Notes: a model not told the origin generated them from the sequence alone. Shown: positions 11,250-22,938, counted from the stretch's first letter. The stretch is DNA of 64,000 bases from Hymenopus coronatus (GCA_030762935.1 CM060895.1:75437001-75501000); one strand, 5' to 3'. Program-made: numbers and translations.

Positions 11250-11800
11250 AAGCTGTGTCCTACTACAGGAGATGAGGTGATAAAGAGACAACTGTTCCAG
11301 CTCAACAAACAAGTAGGGGTGTCCAGACAACCGTATGGTTGAAACTATCGCTAGTGTTTTGGAAATAATTTAGTTTGAAGAATGCGGGAACATTAAACAA
11401 CAGTAAAAATAAATTATCGTCAGTCAAGAAAAGTGTTTCTTGATATTTCTGTTTGAATTGCAAATTCAGTGTCGTTCAGTCATGAAATAACATATAACTA
11501 AGGGGAATTACTGGTTTTCAAAACAGCAATGACATTTACATTGCACACAAAGGATGAACAGGAGGAAGAGGGAGACGAAGGAAGACAAAGGTTTAAGGAG
11601 AATAAGGCAAGAGACGGTAGGTAAATAATATTAAATGCATTAAATTATTTCTAATAGATAGAGAGAGAAACCATTTTTCTTTTAACTATGTGACCTCTTT
11701 AGCAGAGAGCTATGGCATGTAATTTAATTTTCTCAAGATTGAAAATAAACCATAAAAAAAAGGAAAAAAAAAAAAAAAAAAAAGGAACATAGTATTTGGA
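11250..11800. other. Unique stretch ending in poly(A) tract
   Basis: Holds a purine-rich segment near 11560-11620 (GGAGGAAGAGGGAGACGAAG) and an A-tract at about 11753-11783. No gene recognised. Confidence 0.45.
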
Positions 11801-11804
11801 GAGG

Positions 11805-12080
11805 GTGAGTCAGACTGACAGCGGTTGCTCTAACCATGGTATCATGTCGGCACGCACATATCTCAACTGACTCGCATGTTTTTCGGTAAAGAACACACAT
11901 ACCCTAAAGTCGACTATAATACCGGGACCAACTATTAGGTCAATTAATGTTAATTTAATCAGTTAATTCAATTCCATAGCCGGGATTTGATTCATGGATC
12001 TCCCAGTTATGGCGTTGAATTTTTCGGTCTGACTCAACATATCCAACTCCTGTCCTATACATGGCTTTTGTGAAAAAAAG
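11805..12080. mobile_element. SINE family B, rearranged copy
   Basis: The left part is minus-oriented tRNA-like sequence (GCGGTTGCTCTAACCATGGT) plus the CTCAACTGACTCGCATG segment. The right part has CCATAGCCGGGATTTGATTC and then the family tail GACTCAACATATCCAACTCC in the opposite arrangement. Modules are out of normal order. Confidence 0.6.
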
Positions 12081-12439
12081 ATTAAATTAAAAAGGAAGCA
12101 TTATTTATTCCTGGGTTTTTATTTATTTTTTTAAACTTCTATTTATTATTAACGTTGCTTTAACTGCTTGAACATATCGCAATGGTTCTGTTCGTGAAGT
12201 TTGTTTCATCTGTATGATGATATCACTTTCGCTTCGCGCCAAGCACAATGCAAAGGTGCCATCCAGTCTGGCTGTTTTTTCACAATCTTTACTACTTTAC
12301 TACACGACAAGAAGATGGCGCTGGGGTACCGTCCACTCTCTTCACTATCTGTAAATAGATGGCAGCGTAATGGCAATTGCCATCTATTTTTCAGCGTTCC
12401 TGTTGTTTTAAACTGAAGGTAGAACCTTAGGTCACAGTA

Positions 12440-12560
12440 TTAAATAATCAATTCATGTTTACTTTGGCGACTGAGGGAAACCACGAAAGAAAGTCAGCCA
12501 GGATTTGAACCAAGGACCCCCAAATGCCTGATTTATCTTACTGGGTACTGAGTTTATCTG
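12440..12560 (-). mobile_element. tRNA-derived SINE fragment (family H-tail type)
   Basis: The minus strand has a B box GGTTCAAATCC followed by TGGCTGACTTTCTTTCGTGG. The motif GGGGAAACCACGAAAG recurs near 56666, so this is an interspersed element and not a tRNA gene. Confidence 0.5.
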
Positions 12561-12721
12561 CATAATCAAACTTCTGTACAAGGAATATTACTTTTTCCCT
12601 CCTGCTGTAAAGATAAAATGTAACTATAAGTGCAATTATTAAAATTAAATATAAATATAACTAAATATAGAAAACATCGAAATAGTAACATTCTTAAACT
12701 TACACATACCAGCTTCTGAAC

Positions 12722-13432
12722 ATAGTATAACTCTCTCTACCATGTGCATAATAGATAAAGAATGTATTACGTTCTATCAAAAAATTTCGTACTGATATTT
12801 TGCCAAGAGTAAATGCTTTAAGTGGGATCCTGAATAAAAAGAAACATAAATGAAAAAAGTCTGAAGTTTGTGTGTATCTCGGTGGACGAGTAACAATTAA
12901 AAAACAAAATAAAATAAAAAATAAAAGATTAAACATCCAACTTGATACTTAAACTACCCTTTACAGACATTTTTGATTTTCTCAAAAAAGGTTCATGGTT
13001 TTGATTAAAATGCATGTTTAAATGTATATTTTGAATTTTCTTTGAATATGCTCTGAAGTGCTCTTCATTATATATTAATACAAAACATAGCCAGCATCTT
13101 ACTATACAACAAATGTAGCTCTCGTTAAATCACAAGTTATGCTTTGTGTGTGTATATATACATACGTGTATACATATGTGTAATTATATAAACATTTCGC
13201 AGCTATTCTTTGTTATTGGTTTAAATTGTCCACAACTTATACTTTTCTTAAATGGGAAATGGTCACCGAAATTTTTTCTTTTTTTTTTACTTCAGGCAAA
13301 TGCAAAGAGAACCGAATTTCAAGCCATCACATAGCAACTAAGCATTAAAGGATTTCGCTGTCACTTTAGCCTACTGCATCCCTTTATATTCCTTCTACCT
13401 ACAAGGAAGTGATAAATTAATTTATAATAATA
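12722..13432 (-). mobile_element. Family H copy, strongly diverged
   Basis: Retains CTCTCTACCATGTGCATAAT, the GATTTTCTCAAAAAAGGTT block, TTATTGGTTTAAATTG and CTACAAGGAAGTGATAA. A TGTGTGTATATATACATACG expansion lies in the middle. Both termini are decayed. Confidence 0.65.
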
Positions 13433-14442
13433 TTTATATATTTTTTTTTCAGGGAGGCTAATGATATAGATATAAACATGTAAATTTGTGTACGAACGAG
13501 AGTTTGGATTTTCATTTAAAATATTCCTGTTATAAGGTAGATGTGTGCTTAATTCAGGTGATAGACTGCATAGTATGGATATTCGATAATTAACAGCTGC
13601 AATACCACAGTGAAAAATTCAAATGTGTTCCATATCTGAGTGAGCATTAGTTTATTCACCACATGAGGTTAGAGAAAGCAAAACACAAAAACATAAAACA
13701 AAACAAAACACGGTCTGCAACCAGGTCTGGCAAACTCCTCTGTTACCGCCCCATAATATTTACGTAATCTTCGTGGGGAGTCAGATTTTTTTGTGATAAA
13801 ACAAAAGCTAACAAGCTGGCATTAGGGTATCTATGGCATATTAAAAAGGGGAAAGACAAATAAAAGAAGAGCGCAAGAACCCCAATGCCCATTCCTCCCC
13901 CACCTCAACACTGATGACTAAGCCATGTGTTGCCCATGTGTATTCCATTTGACGCGAACATCCCTGAGAGGGTAGTGAAGTAAGTTAGGTGCCAGTGGAA
14001 GACACAAACCATTTGAGGGGCAAGCAAATGAACAAATGGGACACAAAGCATTTTCGTTAAGGAGGGTTCTTAGTTCTAATTCGTGCTGTTAGAAACAGGT
14101 TTACTATATCAGGACATGTGATCCGAATTCCTTTACAAGACACCCTACAACAATGGAATTTACGAGTCTGGTGTTATTTTTAGACTGCTGTAATATAGCT
14201 TACACTGTTGATTAAGCCATTAAACAAAGTTAAAATATAACTAAATCTAATGAGACAAAAACTGTAAATAGCGGGATCGATCAGTCGATAATGTAAGTAA
14301 TTCGGGAAGCCCTGCATTCCAAACCGTTGGGCCGACCAATATGTCTAGGATTTTTTCATAGTTTCCGTTGGTCGCCAAGATAAATACCGGATTAAATATT
14401 TAAAACAACGACGCAACGTTCCTCTTTCAGTCAAAACAATAG
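13433..14442. other. Unique stretch, nothing recognised
   Basis: No family H, SINE or coding signal is clear. Contains an AAAACA-rich simple stretch near 13680-13710. Confidence 0.45.
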
Positions 14443-15301
14443 AAAAAAAGTCTGATGTGTTCCGCACATGAATTTCTCTACATCTCTACAACAAATTATT
14501 GTTATAAAGCTTATACTTCTATTTGCTTCATGTTAATCCAGAAACAATTAGCAGAAATAGTCTTATTACTTGCTTCCTTGTAAGTAGAATCGAAATAACG
14601 GAGTATCATCGTTTTTAACTGAAGTAAAGTGAGACTGAAGTCCTTTGTTTGTATGTATGGACAGGAGTTGACAGATTCCAGTATGAGAAAAGAGTAAGTT
14701 TTTCAAAGCTGAAACCAAAAACAAGGAATATCTCAAAAATAATCAACTCCACAAAAAAATGTATTTAATATAAATTGTGTGTTTTAATGTGCTGTACATT
14801 TTTTGTGTGGTAAGTTTTTGTCTTACGGTTTAGTAGTTATGCAAAATTCCGTAAAATTCATCCAGAATAAAGTAGTCTTCAGGGCTATTACCAGAAAATT
14901 CAAGATATACATTTTATTTAGCAAGTAAATATCTTAATGTAAGAGAATTTAATCCAAATCGTTGGAGCCATTTTTAAGAAAATCAAAATTTTCTAAATTT
15001 TTTCCATATAAAGGGTAGTTTGGAGTGGGGGGATTTTCTTGAAAATCTTCGTGCCACATCCTTGGAAGATGCCAAACTTAAATAACAAGTTTGGTATCTT
15101 CCCCTTTCGCTCTTTTCGTTTTTGAGCTATGCTCCCCACAGACACACACAAACACACACAGACATTTTTCTAAAACACTATTTTTGGATTCAGGGGCCTC
15201 AAAACATATATTTCCGGTGACATCTCGGTATCGAATTTTTGGGTGCAACACAATACCTTCTTTATACACTATGTACATAGTACCTATAGAGAAAGTAAAA
15301 A
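14443..15301 (+). mobile_element. Complete family H copy
   Basis: Both termini are present (TCTGATGTGTTCCGCACATG and ATAGAGAAAGTAAAAA). Contains the GTGGGGGGATTTTCTTG block and an ACACACAAACACACACAG microsatellite. Its terminal A-run is shared with the next 5' fragment. Confidence 0.9.
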
Positions 15302-15653
15302 TCTGTCGTGTTCCATGATATTCTCTAGCTGTTACGTCGCCCTTCGTGGTGTAATAGTTACCGTGCTAACTTCATATACTCAAGCTCGCGAGTTCAAACC
15401 CAGCGGAGGACGATGGATTTTTTTTCGGGCGTAAGAATCCTTAGAAAGTTTTCTTTCGGAAAGGCAATAAAGCCGTGGGTCCCATGACGTAGATTTAGAT
15501 AGAGGGGTCTCTGAGTAAAATTAAGTGGTCTTTCACGCCCAGTATAGAATGGGACGCTGAGAACCATAGCAATTAAAGTTCTCTTTAAATAAAACACCAT
15601 TTCCTTTTCTATCAAAAGTTTATTCCTTATCTCAGACATGCTAATCAAGGTAA
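15302..15653 (+). mobile_element. Family H 5' fragment split by SINE A
   Basis: ATCTGTCGTGTTCCATGATA and TTCTCTAGCTGTT lie left of the SINE. CATGCTAATCAAGGTAA lies right of it at about 15636. The SINE therefore inserted into an already truncated copy. Confidence 0.65.
15336..15603 (+). mobile_element. SINE family A, full-length reference copy
   Basis: The head GTCGCCCTTCGTGGTGTAAT resembles a tRNA A-box region, and GAGTTCAAACCC is a good B box. The body has GGAGGACGATGGAT, TTCGGGCGTAAGAATCC and GTAGATTTAGATAGAGGGG. The tail is GCAATTAAAG, then AAATAAAACACCATT. Pol III promoter boxes are visible; no terminator-type T-run ends it. Confidence 0.85.
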
Positions 15654-15655
15654 GC

Positions 15656-15720
15656 AAAATCTGATGTGTACCATTCACATGAATTTCTATACATCTCTTT
15701 AACAAATCATTTATATTTTG
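15656..15720 (+). mobile_element. Family H 5'-end fragment
   Basis: AAAATCTGATGTGTACCATT followed by CACATGAATTTCTATACATC; ends after about 65 bases. Confidence 0.65.
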
Positions 15721-15774
15721 AAAACAAAAAAGACCTAAGGAGTTTACGAGTCAGCATAATTTTCTTATTACAAT

Positions 15775-16640
15775 ATGTTTATCATATAATAACTTACGTT
15801 TAAAATATGTTCATAATACATGAAAAGTAATAGACATTTTCAATTCTCTGGCAATAGCCGGTGGAACCATTTTAATTTTAAATATTTTTTGCACAAGTCA
15901 TAAACCGTAAGAGATAAACGAAGTCTTACCACATAAAAAAAAGTAAGTTCGTTAAAGCACACAATTTATAGCAAACACTTTTTTGTTTGGAAGTTAACCA
16001 TTTCTGAGATATTTTTCGTTTATTAATGATTTACAGTTTCTAATAGTTATACTTTCCTCAAACAGGAAATCATTATGTACTGCAAGGAAGTGAAATTTCA
16101 AAACATCATTTAGCGAGCAGATCTTAAAAGTCTTGACTATTGCTTAAACTTACTATATTTTAATTGTACCAACATGAAAATGTGTAATAAAATTAGTTAC
16201 TGAGTCAGATTACCCTACCCTTGTGTAGAACTCGATCACCCCAGGACTCTTACGCGAGGTCCTATCGAGGAGCAGGAGTGAAGAAGTTGGAACAAATATC
16301 GACCCGTTCCCAGATGCGGGAGTAACTGCGAAATGGATTGAAGGAAACTTGATGATGGAACACTAATGGAATTAATGGCTAAGGAAACTGGAGAACTCGG
16401 AGAAAACCCGATCATATTCCGCTTTGTGCACCATAAATTCCACTTGTCGTCCCCTGGGATCGAATCCGGACCGTCTAGGTGAGAAACAAGTGGTCATACC
16501 TCTCGGCCAATTGTCTCTTGTAATAAAACAATTTGTACATGTATTTGTCTCCGTAAAAATGCGCTAGATAGAAGAAAGAGCTAATGTAAGATTACTTTAT
16601 GGAAGACTATCATGTGATTGTAAACATCAGAATTGTTTCC
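15775..16640 (-). mobile_element. Family H copy split by SINE E, 3' end missing
   Basis: The left part, to about 16175, has CATAAACCGTAAGAGATAAA, GAGATATTTTTCG and CTCAAACAGGAA. The remainder, about 16545-16640, has ATCATGTGATTGTAAACATC. The terminal hairpin half is absent. Confidence 0.6.
16200..16520 (-). mobile_element. SINE family E copy nested in family H
   Basis: On the minus strand a tRNA-like head near 16510 (GGCCGAGAGGTATGACCACT) and a B box GGATTCGATCCC are followed by the GGGTTTTCTCCGAG body. Related to copies at 9735, 30604 and 47188. Confidence 0.75.
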
Positions 16641-16832
16641 TTGTGATTTTGCAAAGGGCATGAAATCTCAAAGCCAGAGGCTCCTTAAAATCTAATTATT
16701 GCTGTGCCCTAAAACGAAATCTGTAAAAAGGTATTGCAAATTTATCTGTTTTAATTAACTAGTAGTACTCAAAATAAGTTTTTGTAAGAATCGTTTGTAA
16801 AGAGTGGCATGTAAATGCTTCACATTAATTTG

Positions 16833-17929
16833 CTTTTGACTTTCTCTAGCTCGTTTGTATAATGTACCTACGTAGTAGATAGAGAAGGTATTGTATTCCA
16901 TCCAAAAATTCAATACCGAGATTTCACTGGCAATATATGTTTTAGAACCCTCATTACAGGAAAAACATTTTTAGAAAAATGTCTTGTGTGTGTATGTGTC
17001 TGTGGGCAGCATGACTCAAAAACGAGAAGTCTGTTAAGTACCAACCTTGGTATTTAAGTTAAGATCTTCCTAAGTGTCGATACGAAGGTTTTCAGGAAAA
17101 TACCCCAGCTCAAAATACCCTTCACATGGAGCAATTTTTTCGAAAACTGGTGGTATTCTAATCAAAATCATTACAACCATTTTTCAGAAAATCAAAGTTT
17201 AAGATATTTTCATGACAATTGAAACTATATCCTGAGTTTTACGTGAATAGCCCCATAAGAATTCTGCATTCTGGATTACTTTTGTATCATTGGTAAACCT
17301 AAGAGATGGACAAAAGCTTACAACACAAAAAATGCGGATCTACTTAAAACACACTATTTGTGGCGTACATTTTTTTCTGCAGTTAACGTTTATCGAAATA
17401 TTCCTTGTTGTTGGTTTCAATTTTAAAATACTCATATTTTCTCAACAGGAAGTTGTGTGTTTCTTTTGTTTTACTCCTAACCATGCAAAGAAGCGAATTT
17501 CCATGACAATAACATAGCGACACATTTTAAAACATTTAACAGTAACCTTGGCTTAGTGATTCTTTTGGTTCCGTTCTATTTATAAGGAACTAAGTAATAG
17601 GACATTCTACTAATGTTTATCTCAATTAACATGAAGGAGAAAGAGGGTTAAACTTTTATAAGAAGTTTTTTGTTTTGTATTTGTAAATACTATTCTGGAG
17701 CCTTGTCAGGGCTGTAGTATTGTAATTCCTCTTGTTTTTCAATTTTACCTACAGTTTCAAATACACATACATATACACATTTAGAAATACAAACACTATG
17801 GCCAAGGTGGGACTCGAATCCACGATCTGCGCCACGAAACACTAAAGCAAGGCACTTAAGCGAGCGCGGCCATGGAGACCGGCATTTGTTTACTGTGTAG
17901 GAATGTGAATAGAATACATGAGATTTTTT
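16833..17929 (-). mobile_element. Family H copy split by a tRNA-derived SINE
   Basis: Starts TTTTGACTTTCTCTAGCTC with a hairpin terminus and runs to about 17672. The end (GGAATGTGAATAGAATACAT then GAGATTTTTT) lies at 17887-17929 beyond a nested SINE. Confidence 0.8.
17675..17886 (-). mobile_element. tRNA-derived SINE nested in family H
   Basis: The minus strand reads TGGCCGCGCTCGCTTAAGTG and, after a spacer, TGGATTCGAGTCCCACC, matching A and B boxes. An ACATACATATACACAT stretch and the body lie to the left. Seen once in the window. Confidence 0.6.
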
Positions 17930-18690
17930 CTCCCTATTTTCTTTCTTTTTACTTTAAGGGTGGACAACTCCTTTAAGTGCAACATTTTCAAGAGAATCCC
18001 AAAAAGGTCCCTCATACAACCCACATTGTTATTCAATGACAACAGGATGAACGATTAAGCTTGTGAGCAGATGTATCGGATCAGTAACTGAAGCGTATGA
18101 AGGAATCTAGTTACCTGTTGAAAACAACATAATATCGACATGCACAGCATGTGCGCAAGGTGAAAAGTCAAGATGTTCAAGATCATCTCTCAGTATCCTG
18201 CCAGACACGTGGGGTCTGAAGATGTCCCTGTTAGGCTTCATGGTGCGAGAGGGCAGCTGCCCACGGACAGTCCACCAACCCCCTAGCACAATGCGACGAG
18301 ATGTCTGGCTCCAGATTACATTTCAAGTATCAGTTTCCTTCTTTCCATATTTCCAACTCTGGAAAAGGGACTAGGAACGATGCTGATAAGCCTCCAAGAA
18401 GTTTTCCTGCATGTGTATGCGTGTGGTCCTCGAGAACACGCCTATTTCCTGTGGAACACGTGGGGTACCATTAGCAGATCTAAGGAGGACCTTATCCTCC
18501 TCCTTCTCCACCCTATTTTCTTCTATTGCTTCGTTTTCTTCCATTCTATTTTTGGTTCTCATTTCTTCACTCTTCAAAACATTTTTTTTCCTTCTTCCTA
18601 CTGTCCGGAAACCACTCAGGAGAAGAGTTTCAAAATCAATAGTTTTTCTGCTTGAGTCAGGTTGGTTAACGCCTTTATTTCAGACTTCCT
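17930..18690. other. Unique stretch with weak exon-like frame
   Basis: A minus frame at 18107-18289 contains SGRILRDDLEHLDFSPC and ends at CAACAG/GTAACT, a good splice-donor match near 18115. No domain recognised. The remainder is pyrimidine-rich (18490-18600) and shows no repeat family. Confidence 0.25.
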
Positions 18691-18691
18691 C

Positions 18692-18775
18692 TTTACTTTC
18701 TCTACACGTACTATGTACATAAAGTATATATTTGATACATATTTGATACCAAGAATTCCCCGAAATACATGTCCT
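18692..18775 (-). mobile_element. Family H terminal-hairpin fragment
   Basis: TTTACTTTCTCTACACGTAC, the palindrome, then GAAATACATG; about 85 bases only. It faces the next complete plus copy, giving an inverted pair. Confidence 0.65.
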
Positions 18776-18782
18776 CTATATT

Positions 18783-19690
18783 AAAAAAAAGTCTGATGTG
18801 CTCCATTCACATGACTTTCTCTACATATCTGCAACAAATTATTGTTAAAAAGCTTATGCTTCTATTTACTTCACGCTAATCGAAAAACAAAAATAGCAAA
18901 AATACTCTTATTACTTGCTTCCTTCTAAGCAGAACCGAAATGAAGGAGTAGTATAAGTTAAAGTGATATTGAAAAGCTGGTTGCTCTGTGACTGAAATTT
19001 CTTTGTTTGTACGGACAGGAGTTGACAAATTCCTGTATGAGAAAACTTAAGTTTTTCAAAGCTGAAACCAAAAACAAGGGATATCTTAAAAACGATCAAC
19101 TCCACGAAAAAAATGTATATGACATAATTTCTGTGTTTTAATGTGCTCTACATTTTTTGTGTGGCAAGTTTTTGTCCATCTCTTACGGTTTAGCAGTTAT
19201 GCTAAATTCCGTAAAATTCATCCAGAATAAAGTTGTCTTCACAGACTATTCCCAAAAATTCAAGATATACATTTTATTTTTCAGGTAAATATCTTTAATA
19301 TACGATATTTTAATCAAAATCATTAGAGCCAGTTTTGATAAAATCAAACTTTTCGAGAAAAGTTGCATGTAAAGGATAGTTTTGGATGGGGGGATTTTCT
19401 AGAAAATCTTCGTGCCACATCCTTGGAACATACCAAACCTAAATACCAAGTTTGGTGTTTAACGGACTTTTCGTTTTTGAGCTATGCTGCCCACAGACAC
19501 ACACACACACACAGACAGACAGACAGACAGACAAACACACACGCGGAAATTTTTCTAAAAATAGTTTTTTTTTTGGATTCAGAGGATCTCAAAACATATA
19601 TTTCCGGTGAAATTTCGGTATTCAGGTTTTGAGTGCATTACAGTACCTTCTCTATACACAATGTATATAGTACGTGTAGAGAAAGTAAAA
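18783..19690 (+). mobile_element. Complete family H copy
   Basis: Both ends preserved (TCTGATGTGCTCCATTCACA and GTGTAGAGAAAGTAAAAA). The microsatellite has expanded to mixed CA and GACA units at about 19494-19545, which accounts for its greater length. Confidence 0.92.
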
Positions 19691-19693
19691 AAA

Positions 19694-20026
19694 GCATTTT
19701 AAGAAAAAGGTGTGTGAACACGATAACCTAATTCGTAAAAGCAAATTTGGTAAAATACAAAAACTTGGTATTTGAGTTTAATATTTTCCAAGGATGCTAC
19801 ACGAAGATTTTAGTAAAATCCTACCACCCCAAACCATCCTTTACACGGAAACATTTTTGAAAAATTTCATGTTGTCAAAAATGGCTTTAACGATTTTGAT
19901 TAAAATACCGCATATTAAAGATTTTACATGACGAATAAAATTTATATTTTGAATTATCTGGGAATAGCCTTCATTGTGGGTGTATTTGCTGAATTTTGAA
20001 TAAATGGTAAACCATAAATGATAAAC
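19694..20026 (-). mobile_element. Family H copy, central part
   Basis: Lacks the hairpin terminus. Retains GGATGCTACACGAAGATTTT and ATGGCTTTAACGATTTTGAT. It is sandwiched between two plus copies, sharing an A-run with each. Confidence 0.75.
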
Positions 20027-20861
20027 AAAAAATCTGATTTGTTCAATTCACATGACTTTCTCTACATCTCTGCAACAAATTATTGTTAAAAAGCTTATGC
20101 TTCTATTTACTTCATTTTAATCGAGAAAAACATAGCATAAATAGTCTTGTTACTTACTTCCTTGTAAGTAGAAGAGAAATAAGGGAACACAATAGGCTAA
20201 ACTAATAATCAAACGCTGGTTGCTATGTGACTGAAGTTCCTTTGTTTGTATGGACAGGAGTTGACAAATTCCTGTATGAGAAAAGTATGTTACTTTACCT
20301 TCTCTATACACTATGTACATAGTGCATGTAGAGAAAGTAAAAATGTATATGACATAAACTGTGTGTTTTAACGAGATCTACATTTTTGTGTAGTAAGTTT
20401 TTGTCTATAACTTACGGTTTACCAGTTATACAAAATTCAGAGAAATTCATAGAGAATAAAGAGGTCATCAGAGGCTATTTCCATAAAATTAAAGATATAC
20501 ATTTCGTTTACCATGTAAATACCTTAAATATAAGAGACTCTAATCAAAATCTTAAAGCCATTTTTGATAAAATCAATATTTTCGAATTTTTTTCCATGTA
20601 AAGAGTATTTGGAGGTGGGGGATATTCTTGAAAATCTTCGTGTCACATCCTTGGAAGATACTGATTATGAAATTTGGTATCTAACGCACTTTTCGTTTTT
20701 GAGCTATGCCCCCCCCCCCCACACACACACACACATACGACACCACACACACGGATTTGGATTCAGGAGGTCGGTCCCAAAACACGCATTTCCGGTGAAA
20801 TCTCGGTATCGAGTTTTGGTCGCAATACAATATCTTCTCTATACACTATGTACATTGTATG

Positions 20862-20863
<2 letters not shown>
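20027..20863 (+). mobile_element. Family H copy carrying an extra hairpin
   Basis: Complete at the 5' end. At 20295-20345 the 3'-terminal palindrome and TAGAGAAAGTAAAAA appear in the middle of the unit, in place of about 100 bases of normal sequence. The unit then continues. The true 3' end has turned into a GA microsatellite. Confidence 0.8.

Positions 20864-20909
<46 letters not shown>
20864..20909. repeat. (GA)23 microsatellite
   Basis: Uninterrupted GA repeats grown from the GTGTAGAGA end of the family H copy, directly before a SINE. Confidence 0.95.
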
Positions 20910-20914
<5 letters not shown>

Positions 20915-21106
20915 GCCCGCTTCTATAGAGTGGTGGTAGCGCATTTAAGAAGTCTCGAGTTCAAATCTCGGTTGGTGGGTTATCCGGATAAGGATTTTTG
21001 GAGACTTTCCTTATCCAAAGAAGGGAAATTACCTTTAAGCTATATATAGCCCGGCTCATGTGAACACTATTTTACCGATTTCATTCATCGTCCGATATGA
21101 GCTACC
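20915..21106 (+). mobile_element. SINE family C copy
   Basis: GAGTGGTGGTAGCGCATTTA (A-box region) and GAGTTCAAATCTC (B box), then GGTGGGTTATCCGGATAAGG. The tail is TTTCATTCATCGTCCGATAT. Shares its tail with the copy at 26153. Confidence 0.8.
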
Positions 21107-21139
21107 AGAAAATCTTTAACTACTTCTGTTCAATTACAG

Positions 21140-21475
21140 AAAATATCTGATGTGTTCCATTCATATCCATTTCTCTAAATCTCTGTAACAAACTATTATT
21201 TAAAAGCTTATTCTTCCATCTACTTCATACTAATCGAGATAAACATTAGCATAAATGATCGTATTACTTGCTTTCTTATAAGTAGAAGGGAAATAAGTGA
21301 ATACACTATGCTAAATCTATAGCAATATATTTTAAAAGCTGGTTGCCATGTGTTTGAAATCCCTTTCTTTGCATTGTCAGGCATTAATACATTCCCATAA
21401 GAGAAAGGTTTAGATATTTTAAAACTGAAACCAATAACAAGGAATATGTCAAATATAATGAACTCCACGAATTTA
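21140..21475 (+). mobile_element. Family H 5' arm of a fold-back
   Basis: TATCTGATGTGTTCCATTCA through CAATAACAAGGAATATGTCA to GAACTCCACGAA. The matching minus arm resumes at 22367 from the same internal point (TTCGTTGAGTTGACC), on the far side of a complete nested copy. Confidence 0.75.
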
Positions 21476-21498
21476 GATCTACATGTTTTGACAGTACC

Positions 21499-22366
21499 TT
21501 TTTACTTTCCCTACTCGTACTATGTACGTAGTGTATAGAGAAGGTATTGTAATGCACCCAGAAATTTGATACCGAGCTTTCACCGGAAATACATGTTTTG
21601 GGTTCCCCTGAATAAAAAGAAACATTTTTAAAAAAAGGTCCGTGTGTGTGCATGTGTATGTATGTTTGTGTGTGTGTCTGTGGACAGCATAGCTCAAAAA
21701 CGAAAAGACCGTTGAATACCAAACTTGGTATTTAAGTTTGGTATCTTCCAAGGATGGGACACGAAGATTTTCAAGAAAATCCACCCACCGCCAACTACCC
21801 TTTACATGGAACCTTTTTCGAAAATTTTGATTTTCCTAAAACTGGCTCTAACGATTTTAATTAAAATGTCAAATATTAAAGATATTTACCTGACAAATAA
21901 AATGTATATCTTGAATTTTCTGGGAATACCTCTGAAGACTACTTTATGCTGGATGAATTTTACAGAATTTTGCATAACTGCTAAACCGTAAGAGATGGAC
22001 GAAACCTTAAATCACAAAACACATTAAAACACACAATTTATGTTATATTATTTTTTCCGTGGAGTTGATCGTTTTTGACATATTCCTTGTTTTGGTTTCA
22101 GCTTTGAAAAAAAGATACTTTACTCATACAAATTCCTGTCCATGCATACAAAGGAACTTCAGTCACATAGCAACCATAATATGGCTATCAGTTTAGCCTA
22201 TAGTACTCTCTTATTTCCCTTCTACTTATAAGGAAGCAAGTAATAAGGATATTTCTGCTATTTTTTTTTCTTCATTAAAATGAAGTAAATAGAAGCATAA
22301 GCTTTTTAACAATAATTTGTTGCAGAGATGTAGAGAAAGTCATGTGAATGAAACAGATCAGAAGTT
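21499..22366 (-). mobile_element. Complete family H copy nested between fold-back arms
   Basis: Starts TTTTTACTTTCCCTACTCGT, ends TGAAACAGATCAGAAGTTTT. Contains the full microsatellite, the AATACCAAACTTGGTATT palindrome and the subterminal inverted repeats. Confidence 0.9.
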
Positions 22367-22938
22367 TTTCGTTGAGTTGACCGTTTTCGAGATATTTCTT
22401 GCTTTGATTTCAGTTTTAAAATTGTTAAAACTTTTCTCATATGGGAACTGGCCATCTCCTGGCCACGCAAAGAATCGAACTTCAATCCCATAGCAACCAC
22501 ATTTTAGAAGATCTGACTTGCGGTTTAGCCTGGTTAATTCCCTATTTCCCTTCTACTGAAAGGAACTAAGTAATAAGACAGTTTCTACTAATGCTAATCT
22601 TAATAAGTATGAAGTAAAAAGAAGAATAAGCTTCTTAACAATACTTTTTGCAGAAAATAAAATGGAGTTTTATTTATGTACGCTCTGTAACTACTGTGGT
22701 TCACAGCGTCCCATTCTAAATGGGGCGTGAAAGACCGCTTAATTTTGCTCAGAGGCCTCTCAATCAGGCTTGTGATTCTTTTACGTGCCGTAAATCTACG
22801 TCACGGGACCAACGGCTTTACTTCCCTTCTGAAGAGAGCCATGCTAAAGATTTTTACGCCCGGAAAAACCCATCGTCCTCCGCCGGGTTATTTTTACAGG
22901 TGTAGAGAGCGTTATGAGAATGGAACATAGCACATTTT
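22367..22938 (-). mobile_element. Family H minus arm split by SINE A
   Basis: Continues TTGAGTTGACCGTTTTCGAG to AATACTTTTTGCAGAAAA. After the SINE it resumes as GGTGTAGAGAGCGTTATGAG and GGAACATAGCACATTTTT. A short plus CACACACACACTGGAACC fragment follows to about 22972. Confidence 0.75.
22661..22889 (-). mobile_element. SINE family A copy, head truncated
   Basis: The body GCGTCCCATTCTAAATGGGG to CGTCCTCCGCCGGGTT is present. The tRNA-like half is cut at the B box. Nested in a family H copy. Confidence 0.8.

Noticed and set aside
20564..21049. 161-residue plus open frame
   Set aside because: Runs through family H, a CA tract, a GA microsatellite and SINE C; the Arg-Glu run is the translated GA repeat.
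21384..21784. Overlapping 112- and 101-residue minus frames
   Set aside because: Both are family H sequence including the TG/CA microsatellite (His-Thr runs).
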